A stretch of DNA of 64,000 nucleotides from the NCBI GenBank assembly GCA_947488545.1, contig CANKZE010000002.1:19872-83871 (forward strand), written 5' to 3'. This DNA is from Bacteroidota bacterium. Lineage in GTDB: Bacteria; Bacteroidota; Bacteroidia; Flavobacteriales; Flavobacteriaceae. Made by a program: the position numbers and the translations under genes. Below, in pieces: positions 56,961 through 64,000 of this stretch. How positions within the stretch are numbered: the first letter of the stretch is position 1; each line of letters starts with the position of its first letter. The notes beneath the pieces are model-generated. The model made no database searches. It saw only the letters and a program-made list of their open reading frames with translations, and was not told the origin of the DNA.

Positions 56961-57515
56961 TTATAATACTTCAAAACTATTTTGATAATTAATCATTGTC
57001 TCTTTATTTTTAGCTTTAAATGGCAAACCTTGATAGGAAACATTATGAAGAAGGTATTTGTTTTTAAGTTCTAAAAGTTTAAATTGAATGTCTTCAGGAT
57101 TAAAATTGGGAATATTAATTTCATAGCTTTTGATGAATCCAATGTCTTTTTGTTCCACATAAATTCCAGGATTTAATTCGTCTTGAATGGCAATTCGTTC
57201 CACATCGTAAAGTGGGAAAAGTAGAATTAAATCGTTAAAATGAAATTTTGATATTCGCTTTCCGTCCAAAATAATTTCAATTTGATTTTTAGGCGTATTC
57301 AATAAACCGGTAATTTTTTTTCCAGGCAAATTCCCTAGAGAAGGAATTGTTGGAATTTTTAAATTATAATAAAAAAAGGGATTCAAAAGAGCAGCTTTCA
57401 GTGTCAAATTCATTTTGGCGGCCACTTCAATGCATTTCTCATATTCGTCAGCAGTGCATTCGAACTTTTTTAAAGTCCAACTTTCGCCATGAAAATTAAT
57501 TTTGAGATTGTGCAT
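56961..57515 (-). CDS. Hypothetical protein
   Basis: 184 residues, soluble. It contains a repeated beta-hairpin-like pattern (IEIILDGKRISKFHFNDLILLFPLYDVERI) and a C-terminal strand-rich part (IQFKLLELKNKYLLHNVSYQG). No signal peptide, no membrane helix, no recognised family. It is divergent from the ion-channel gene at 57634 (118 bp between). Confidence 0.5.
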   Translation of the reverse strand: MHNLKINFHGESWTLKKFECTADEYEKCIEVAAKMNLTLKAALLNPFFYYNLKIPTIPSLGNLPGKKITGLLNTPKNQIEIILDGKRISKFHFNDLILLFPLYDVERIAIQDELNPGIYVEQKDIGFIKSYEINIPNFNPEDIQFKLLELKNKYLLHNVSYQGLPFKAKNKETMINYQNSFEVL

Positions 57516-57633
57516 TGGGTTGAATTAATATTTAAAATTATAAATATATATATTTTTATTAGTTTTATATATATTTGTTTAAGTAGTAATTCAATCACTT
57601 TTAATAATACAATATCAATTATATTAATTTAAC

Positions 57634-58470
57634 ATGAAGAATATTTTACATAACGAAAAACTTATATTTTTTCTTATACTATTTAACTTATTAGTGATTT
57701 ACTTTCACTCGTTTGAGTTTTTTGAACCTTATTATTTCTATTTTGACTTAATAGATATCTTTTTAACGCTATTTTTTGCGATTGAAATAACGCATACTAT
57801 ATTATTTAAAGACAAAAGTTTTTCAGTCTATTTTAAAAGTAATTGGAATAAACTAGATTTTGTTTCTGTACTTTTGTCATTACCAAGTATCCTTATTCTT
57901 TTTGATAGTGAATTTGAGATATTAACTGGATTTATTGCGTTGCGATCGCTTAGAATATTTAAAACCTTACGTATTATAGAATATATTCCTGGTGGAAAAA
58001 AGATAACCAACAAAATACTGAGCGCTTTTAAAGGGGTAACATTCATCTTATTTGCGTTTGTAATTTTTACAACTGTGATTTCGGTGATTTCCGTTAGTTT
58101 ATTTAAAAATATTGCGCCGCTCTATTTTAATAATGCATTTGAGAGTTTTTATACCATTTTCAAGATATTCTCAGGCGATGGTTTCTCAGATGTTGTAGGC
58201 GAAATTCAAGCCCATTCATCAGAAGCCGCAACTGCATTTGCTAAACTTTATTTTGTATTAATTGTATTTTTAGGAACCATATTGGGCTTATCTTTAGTGA
58301 ATAGTATTTTCATAAATGAAATGAGTACCATAGTGGATGAAGTGGATGAAAATAATGACAAAACTGTAGATTATTTGAAAACGCAAATTGAAATGCTTAA
58401 TGCCAAACAAGATGTTATAATGGAAAAACTTAAAGAAGTTATGGAAGCACAAGAGAAAAAAAAGATATAA
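57634..58470 (+). CDS. Voltage-gated ion channel homologue (ion transporter family)
   Basis: 278 residues with six membrane helices. S4 reads LRSLRIFKTLRIIEYIP (basic residue every third position). S5 and S6 flank a pore loop FKIFSGDGFSDVV, which is neither the K+ filter (TVGYGD) nor the bacterial Na+ filter (LESW). A C-terminal coiled coil (about 240-275, ending EAQEKKKI) would support tetramers. Same superfamily as the channel at 42126 but not a close copy. It is 21 bp before the GH20 gene, but functional linkage is doubtful. Confidence 0.82.
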   Translation: MKNILHNEKLIFFLILFNLLVIYFHSFEFFEPYYFYFDLIDIFLTLFFAIEITHTILFKDKSFSVYFKSNWNKLDFVSVLLSLPSILILFDSEFEILTGFIALRSLRIFKTLRIIEYIPGGKKITNKILSAFKGVTFILFAFVIFTTVISVISVSLFKNIAPLYFNNAFESFYTIFKIFSGDGFSDVVGEIQAHSSEAATAFAKLYFVLIVFLGTILGLSLVNSIFINEMSTIVDEVDENNDKTVDYLKTQIEMLNAKQDVIMEKLKEVMEAQEKKKI

Positions 58471-58491
58471 AAAATAGTATAAAAAAAATCT

Positions 58492-60762
58492 ATGTTTAGA
58501 AAAATAGCCTATATATCTTTATTCTTATTGAGTAGTGTAATTTTCGCACAATCCTCAATCCCAGTTATTCCAAAACCAAAATTTGTTTTATTAGAAAAAG
58601 CCCCATCCTTTTTAATAACAAAACAAACCGTTTTAATTGCCCCAAAAGGAAATCCAGAAGTTCAATATCTAAAGGAAATAATTAAAAAACAACTCGGATT
58701 TGAGTTAACAACAAATACTATTTCCCAAAAAACAAATAATTGCATTGAGTTGTCGTTGAATCCATTACAAAAAATGGAAATCGATGAATATAAAATCAAT
58801 ATTAATGCAACTAATATTAAAATTGAAGCCAGCAATTCAGAAGGGCTTTTTTATGGAATTCAAACATTAAATCAGTTGATTGATCATTATTCTAGTATCA
58901 ATTCACCAATTCCAGCTTTAACAATTCAAGACCAACCCAAATTCAAATGGAGAGGAATGCATCTCGATGTTGCAAGACATTTTTTTCCTAAATCAGACAT
59001 CAAGAAATATATCGATTACCTAGCATTGTATAAAATGAATGTTTTTCATTGGCATTTAACCGATGATCAAGGGTGGCGAATTGAAATTAAGAAATACCCA
59101 AAACTCACCTCTATTGGTGCTTTCAGAAAAGAATCGATGGTTGGACATTACAACGAGCAACGCTTTGACGGAAAGCCCTACGGAGGATTTTACACCCAGG
59201 ATGATATTAAAGAAATTGTAGCTTACGCCAAAGAAAAACACATCACAGTAGTTCCCGAAATTGAAATGCCAGGACATGCAACGGCAGCTTTAGCCGCTTA
59301 TCCAGAGTTTTCTTGTACTAGCGGCCCATTTGAAGTTGGAACAAAATGGGGAGTTCTTGACGATGTTTTTTGTCCAAACGAAAGTACATTGAACTTTTTA
59401 AAAGCAGTTCTAGATGAAGTAATACCCCTTTTTCCTTCTCAATACATTCATATTGGCGGAGACGAATGTCCAAAAACAAGGTGGCATCAATGTGTAAAAT
59501 GTCAAACTTTAATTAAAGAAAAAGAATTAAAAGACGAACACGAATTACAGAGCTATTTTATTACTCAAATTGAAAAATACATCAATAAAAAAGGTAAGAA
59601 AATTATTGGATGGGATGAAATCCTTGAAGGTGGTCTCGCTCCAAATGCCGCGGTTATGAGTTGGCGTGGTACCGAAGGGGGTATTGCTGCTGCAAAAGCA
59701 AAGCACTTCGTAGTTATGAGTCCGGGTTCACATTGTTATTTTGATCATTATCAAGGCGAACAAAAAACGGAACCTTTGGCAATTGGTGGATATACTCCTT
59801 TAGAAACGGTTTATGATTTTAATCCAATTCCCACTGAATTATCTACAGAGGAAAGCAACTATATTTTGGGCGCTCAAGGAAATGTTTGGACAGAATACAT
59901 GGAAGATTTTGCGAAAGTAGAATACATGGCAATGCCAAGAATGGCAGCATTAGCAGAAGTACTTTGGGGAAAAGATGCCTCATCAAATTACATAGATTTT
60001 AAAAACCGTTTGCTACTGCATTTTTCCCTTTTAGACAAAATGAAAGTGAATTACAGCAAAGCTTTATTTGAAGTAAAAGCAAAAATTTCAGCATCCGATA
60101 ACCATTTACTTAAAGTAGAATTAGCAGCCGCAAATACTTCCTCTTCCATATTTTACACCCTAGACAATTCCAATCCAACCAATACTTCTTTGTTGTATCG
60201 CCAACCCATTATAATAGAAAAAAACACCACATTAAAAGCGGCAAGTTTTGATTCAAATGTTCAAAAAAGTGCTGTTTTAGAACAAAAATTTGAAATTCAT
60301 TTGGCTACAGCCGCAACGGTAACTTTAAAAAACGAACCAAGCAATTCTTATAAAGCAAATGGTGCGCTTAGTTTAGTAGACGGAATGTATGGCGATAGAG
60401 GAAAATTTGGTAGAGATTGGCTAGGATTTTCAGGTAAAGATATATTGGCAACAATTGATTTAGGTTCAGTAAAAAAAGTACAATCAATAACAATTGATGT
60501 ATTATCAAGTCCCGCAAGTTGGATTTATTATCCTAAACAAATTGCCATTTCTTATTCAGAAAACGGAATCGATTATTCTGTTGAAAGTACTATTTCAGTT
60601 AAAGAAATCGAAAGTTCAAAAGGGGTTGTAAAAGTTGAAATTCCAACAACTTCCATTCGATACATTAAGGTAAATGCATACAATCAAGGTAAAATATTGG
60701 AGGGAAATCCTGGAGCTGGAGAACCGGCTTGGTTATTTATTGACGAAATAAAAGTAGAATAA
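58492..60762 (+). CDS. Secreted GH20 beta-N-acetylhexosaminidase
   Basis: 756 residues: a signal peptide (SSVIFAQ), a GH20 N-terminal alpha/beta domain (about 25-140), the catalytic barrel (about 145-500) with the Asp324-Glu325 pair in HIGGDECPKTRW, a chitobiase-type C-terminal segment (SSIFYTLDNSNPTN), and an F5/8-type carbohydrate-binding domain at the end (about 625-756). It removes terminal GlcNAc or GalNAc from glycans in the periplasm or at the surface. It is the first enzyme of the glycan cluster, with a 1-bp overlap to the next gene. Confidence 0.95.
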   Translation: MFRKIAYISLFLLSSVIFAQSSIPVIPKPKFVLLEKAPSFLITKQTVLIAPKGNPEVQYLKEIIKKQLGFELTTNTISQKTNNCIELSLNPLQKMEIDEYKININATNIKIEASNSEGLFYGIQTLNQLIDHYSSINSPIPALTIQDQPKFKWRGMHLDVARHFFPKSDIKKYIDYLALYKMNVFHWHLTDDQGWRIEIKKYPKLTSIGAFRKESMVGHYNEQRFDGKPYGGFYTQDDIKEIVAYAKEKHITVVPEIEMPGHATAALAAYPEFSCTSGPFEVGTKWGVLDDVFCPNESTLNFLKAVLDEVIPLFPSQYIHIGGDECPKTRWHQCVKCQTLIKEKELKDEHELQSYFITQIEKYINKKGKKIIGWDEILEGGLAPNAAVMSWRGTEGGIAAAKAKHFVVMSPGSHCYFDHYQGEQKTEPLAIGGYTPLETVYDFNPIPTELSTEESNYILGAQGNVWTEYMEDFAKVEYMAMPRMAALAEVLWGKDASSNYIDFKNRLLLHFSLLDKMKVNYSKALFEVKAKISASDNHLLKVELAAANTSSSIFYTLDNSNPTNTSLLYRQPIIIEKNTTLKAASFDSNVQKSAVLEQKFEIHLATAATVTLKNEPSNSYKANGALSLVDGMYGDRGKFGRDWLGFSGKDILATIDLGSVKKVQSITIDVLSSPASWIYYPKQIAISYSENGIDYSVESTISVKEIESSKGVVKVEIPTTSIRYIKVNAYNQGKILEGNPGAGEPAWLFIDEIKVE

Positions 60763-61748
60763 TGAAAACAAGAAGAGACTTTATTAAAACAGCTGCTGTT
60801 GCAGGAGTAGGATTGGCATTTACAGGAGTAAAAGCAGAGAGTAATTTGCGTTTTCCAAACAAAATAAACAAGCCAATTGTGGTTTCTACATGGCGATTCG
60901 GAATAGAAGCCAACGCTGCAGCTTGGGAAGTTTTGAAACAAAACGGACGAGCTTTGGATGCCGTTGAAGCTGGAGTAAAAATCCCTGAAGGCGATCCAAC
61001 AGAACGAAGCGTGGGCTATGGCGGACGACCAGATCGAGACGGGCGGGTTACTTTAGATGCTTGCATTATGGATGAACAATCAAACATAGGTTCTGTTGCT
61101 TGTTTGGAACACATCAAACACCCCATTTCAGTAGCAAGAGCGGTGATGGAAAAAACGCCTCACGTAATGCTAGTGGGTGATGGAGCCTTGGATTTTGCTT
61201 TATCTCAAGGATTCAAAAAAGAAAATTTATTGGTGGCCGATTCAGAAAAAGAATGGAAAGATTGGCTTAAAAAATCGGAATATGTACCTAAGGCAAATAT
61301 TGAAAATCACGACACTATTGGGATGATTGCTTTGGATGCCAATGGAAATTTATCTGGCGCTTGTACCACAAGTGGAATGGCTTTTAAAATGCACGGACGC
61401 GTTGGCGATTCTCCAATTATTGGAGCTGGATTGTATGTAGATAACGAAATAGGTGCTGCAACTGCAACTGGCCACGGTGAAGAAGTAATTCGAATTGCGG
61501 GTTCTCATTTGGTAGTTGAATTAATGCGCCAAGGCAAATCTCCGCAACAAGCGTGCGAAGAAGCGGTTCATAGAATAATTAAATTAACGAAGGCACGAAA
61601 TAAGAATTTAACTGATATACAAGTTGGTTTTATTGCCTTAAATAAATCAGGTGAATTTGGTTCGTATTGCATTCAAGGCGGGTTCAATTACGCGGTTTAT
61701 GATGCTACAGGAAATAGATTAATTGACGCACCTTATTATTTAAAATAG
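60762..61748 (+). CDS. Glycosylasparaginase (N4-(beta-GlcNAc)-L-asparaginase)
   Basis: 328 residues. The N-terminus MKTRRDFIKTAAVAGVGLAFTG is a twin-arginine-type signal, so the enzyme is exported folded. It is an Ntn hydrolase: Thr185 in NHDTIGMIALD becomes the new N-terminus after self-cleavage and is the nucleophile; GRVGDSPIIGAGLYVDNEIGAATATGHGEE is the conserved second block. The reaction removes Asn from GlcNAc-Asn, the last bond of an N-glycan. Shares a stop/start overlap with the GH20 gene, so it is the same operon. Confidence 0.94.
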   Translation: MKTRRDFIKTAAVAGVGLAFTGVKAESNLRFPNKINKPIVVSTWRFGIEANAAAWEVLKQNGRALDAVEAGVKIPEGDPTERSVGYGGRPDRDGRVTLDACIMDEQSNIGSVACLEHIKHPISVARAVMEKTPHVMLVGDGALDFALSQGFKKENLLVADSEKEWKDWLKKSEYVPKANIENHDTIGMIALDANGNLSGACTTSGMAFKMHGRVGDSPIIGAGLYVDNEIGAATATGHGEEVIRIAGSHLVVELMRQGKSPQQACEEAVHRIIKLTKARNKNLTDIQVGFIALNKSGEFGSYCIQGGFNYAVYDATGNRLIDAPYYLK

Positions 61749-61752
61749 AACT

Positions 61753-62424
61753 ATGAAATTGGAAGTAGCTTGTTTTAACCTTGACTCGGTAGCTGTTGTT
61801 GCTCAAAGCAAAGCCGATCGCGTTGAATTTTGCGATAATTTTGAAGCAGGCGGAACTACACCAAGTTTTGAAGATACGCAAAAAGCAAGATTTTTATTTT
61901 CCAAAGAATTACTTGTAATGATTCGACCAAGAGGTGGTGATTTTAACTATTCTGAAGAGGAATTCAACCAAATGAAGCAATCCATTTTAGAATTGAAAAA
62001 TACGGATATCGATGGTTTTGTTTTCGGAATTCTAAATCAAAATAACCACATAGATTTCGAAAGAAATTCAGAATTGGTTGCCCTCGCAAAGCCATTTCCT
62101 TGTAGTTTTCATAGAGCCATTGACTATACAAATGACTATTTTGAAGCGATCAATACTTGCATTACAATCGGATTTAAAACAATATTGACTTCTGGACATG
62201 AATCCAAAATTGAGTTGGGAATGGAAACAGCTAAAAAGGCGATAATTCAATTTGGAAATCAAATAGAAATTATGCCAGGTGGAAGTTTACGAACTGCAAA
62301 TGCAACCTTAATAAAATCGATTACTAAGGCAAACTATTATCATACTTCAGCAATTACTGATGCGTCACAAATTGCCAATCTAACTGAAATTAATGCTCTT
62401 AAAGATTGTCTTACAAATGAATAA
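61753..62424 (+). CDS. cutC: CutC family protein
   Basis: A 223-residue TIM-barrel protein of the CutC family (MKLEVACFNLDSV, ADRVEFCDNFEAGGTTPSF, MIRPRGGDFNYS, FHRAIDY, LTSGHESK, MPGGSLRTAN). Named for copper homeostasis, but the true biochemical role is uncertain. Placed between glycosylasparaginase (4 bp) and beta-mannosidase (8-bp overlap), it could act on a product of glycan breakdown here. No signal peptide, so it is cytosolic. Confidence 0.92.
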   Translation: MKLEVACFNLDSVAVVAQSKADRVEFCDNFEAGGTTPSFEDTQKARFLFSKELLVMIRPRGGDFNYSEEEFNQMKQSILELKNTDIDGFVFGILNQNNHIDFERNSELVALAKPFPCSFHRAIDYTNDYFEAINTCITIGFKTILTSGHESKIELGMETAKKAIIQFGNQIEIMPGGSLRTANATLIKSITKANYYHTSAITDASQIANLTEINALKDCLTNE

Positions 62425-64000
62425 AAAACTGTATTTAATAGTACTATTTTATTCAGTTTTTGGGTGGTCCCAAAATTGGGAGCGTTCCCTTTCAAAAGAG
62501 AATTGGAGGGTCCAGAAATTTTCGGATAATGTTTGGAGTAAAGCCCATGTTCCAGGAACTATTCACACCGATTTGTTTTTGAATCACCAAATTGAAGATC
62601 CTTTTTATAGCAATAATGAAAAACAATTGCAATGGATTGAAGAACAGTATTGGGTTTATGAAACCAAATTTAGTATTTCAAAAAAAGAGTTAACTGCTCA
62701 AAATAAAGAACTTGTTTTTTACGGTTTGGATACCGATGCTAAGGTTTATCTAAACGATTCCCTAGTTTTGGAAGCCAATAATATGTTTCGAACTTGGCGC
62801 ATACCTATAAATAAATTCATTCATCTAGGAAAAAACACACTACGGGTTGAATTTGAATCGTCTTCACAAAAAGCTAAAAAAACAGCTGCCCTCTCCCCTT
62901 TTGTTTTACCAGGTGATGAAAAAGTATATGTTCGAAAAGCGCCTTATCAATTTGGTTGGGATTGGGGACCTCGTTTTGTAACAGCAGGGATTTGGAAGAA
63001 TGTTGCTATTCGGTTTTGGAAATCGGCCCAATTGGAATCGGTTTCTTATTCTCAAGAGAAATTAAACGATACTATTGCACAATTGAAAATTAAAACAACC
63101 GTAAATTGTCAGAAACCAGGGATTTATTCGATAGAAATTAATAATAAAACGAAAAATGTTTCTCTAAAAAAAGGGATTCAATTAGTCGAAATACCCTACA
63201 AAATTAATAATCCAAAAAAATGGTGGCCCAACGGATTAGGGAAACAAAATTTATACAATTTCTCTATTCGAATTAGAAAAAAAGGAGAATTATTAGATAA
63301 TAAAAAATTACAAATTGGACTTCGAACAATCGAGTTAGTTCAAGAAAAAGATTCCATTGGTAAGAGTTTTTATTTTAAAGTCAATGGCAGAAAGGTATTC
63401 ACGAAAGGGGCAAATTACATCCCACCAGAATCTTTTATGCCAAAAATGACCTACAAAAATTATGAAAACATAATTGAAACCGCTGTGAAATCCAACATGA
63501 ATATGATTCGTGTTTGGGGTGGTGGGGTTTATGAAAATGATTCATTTTATGCATTATGCGATCAAAAAGGAATTTTAGTTTGGCAAGATTTTATGTTTGC
63601 TTGCGCATTATTTCCAGGAGATGAAGCCTTTGTTTCCAATGTAAAACAGGAAGTTCGTGACCAAGTAGTTCGTTTGCAAAATCATCCTTGTATTGCTCTT
63701 TGGTGTGGAAATAATGAAGTTGATGAAGGTTGGAAAAACTGGGGTTGGCAAAAACAATATCGTTATTCAAAAAGCGATTCAACGACCATTTGGAACAATT
63801 ACCAACGGTTGTTTGAAAAAGAAATTCCCTCGGTTTTAGATTCTATTGTATCCAAAGAAAACAACCGCTATTGGCCGTCCTCCCCTTCTATTGGCTGGGG
63901 GAAAAAAGAAAGTTTGACTCAAGGCGATTCTCATTATTGGGGCGTTTGGTGGGGAATGGAACCGTTGGATACCTATTCCAAAAAGGTAGGGCGATTTATG
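62417..64000 (+). CDS. GH2 beta-mannosidase, exported (3' end missing)
   Basis: Absent from the ORF track because it runs off the window. ATG 62417 overlaps cutC by 8 bp and opens a signal peptide (MNKKLYLIVLFYSVFGWSQ). About 528 residues are seen: the sugar-binding and sandwich domains of GH2, the mannosidase-type motif PYQFGWDWGPRFVTAGIW, MIRVWGGGVYEND, and the acid/base Glu in WCGNNEVDEGW. The nucleophile lies beyond the end. It cleaves terminal beta-mannose, such as the Man-GlcNAc core link of N-glycans. Confidence 0.94.
   Translation, partial: MNKKLYLIVLFYSVFGWSQNWERSLSKENWRVQKFSDNVWSKAHVPGTIHTDLFLNHQIEDPFYSNNEKQLQWIEEQYWVYETKFSISKKELTAQNKELVFYGLDTDAKVYLNDSLVLEANNMFRTWRIPINKFIHLGKNTLRVEFESSSQKAKKTAALSPFVLPGDEKVYVRKAPYQFGWDWGPRFVTAGIWKNVAIRFWKSAQLESVSYSQEKLNDTIAQLKIKTTVNCQKPGIYSIEINNKTKNVSLKKGIQLVEIPYKINNPKKWWPNGLGKQNLYNFSIRIRKKGELLDNKKLQIGLRTIELVQEKDSIGKSFYFKVNGRKVFTKGANYIPPESFMPKMTYKNYENIIETAVKSNMNMIRVWGGGVYENDSFYALCDQKGILVWQDFMFACALFPGDEAFVSNVKQEVRDQVVRLQNHPCIALWCGNNEVDEGWKNWGWQKQYRYSKSDSTTIWNNYQRLFEKEIPSVLDSIVSKENNRYWPSSPSIGWGKKESLTQGDSHYWGVWWGMEPLDTYSKKVGRFM

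Noticed and set aside
1-64000. tRNA, rRNA, insertion sequences, integrases and known riboswitches
   Set aside because: I looked through the gaps and found no cloverleaf, rRNA segment, transposase or integrase gene, or recognisable riboswitch.

Overview
This window is a piece of a Bacteroidota chromosome, most likely Flavobacterium or a close relative. The evidence is an AT-rich sequence, promoters of the TTG-N18/19-TAnnTTTG type, no strong Shine-Dalgarno sites, type IX secretion sorting domains (types A and B), PorP/SprF-family proteins, and many families typical of this phylum (DUF4197, DUF3810, DUF1543, DUF4407, DUF6150, fused IcmF).

Layout. 1-6 kb: the 3' part of meaB, a lipoprotein, a DUF1543 protein, a secreted hypothetical protein, a 66-bp tandem repeat and a fused acyl-CoA mutase (icmF). 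6-21 kb: mostly housekeeping and ordinary genes, namely a DUF4197 protein, an alpha/beta hydrolase, a secreted GH16 glucanase, pyrF-prfA, a TPR membrane protein, rpmH (missing from the ORF track), carB, a DUF4268 protein, a Nudix CoA pyrophosphatase, plsC, a DUF3810 protein and pepD. Two copies of a palindromic dispersed element lie here. 20.7-36.8 kb: a five-gene minus-strand operon for cell-surface display. It contains a 3150-residue SprB-like adhesin, its SprF-like partner, an 898-residue type B cargo, a second SprF-like partner and an OmpA/PD40/TPR protein.

37-58 kb is accessory DNA. It starts with a broken universal stress protein gene, followed by a truncated copy of a transglutaminase-like/DUF350-like gene pair. 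The full-length version of this pair lies 12 kb downstream, at the end of a six-gene plus-strand operon (45.6-52.4 kb). That operon encodes an unknown protein, a DUF4407 protein, a second DUF4407-shaped protein, a membrane-anchored OmpA peptidoglycan-binding protein, the transglutaminase-like protein and the DUF350-like protein. This is my best candidate for an undescribed system, probably an envelope-spanning, peptidoglycan-attached membrane complex; its function is unknown. Divergent from it is a minus-strand cassette of GNAT, a one-helix membrane protein, a voltage-gated-channel homologue with an unusual pore motif, and a DUF481-like outer-membrane protein. 52.4-57.5 kb holds small orphan genes: an HTH regulator with a palindrome in its promoter, a frameshifted gene, a GIY-YIG-like protein and a HAD phosphatase.

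57.6-64 kb: an ion-channel homologue, then a tightly packed run of GH20 hexosaminidase, glycosylasparaginase, CutC and GH2 beta-mannosidase (cut by the window end). Its enzymes fit dismantling of the core of asparagine-linked glycans.

Functions are assigned from sequence recognition only. No database search was run.
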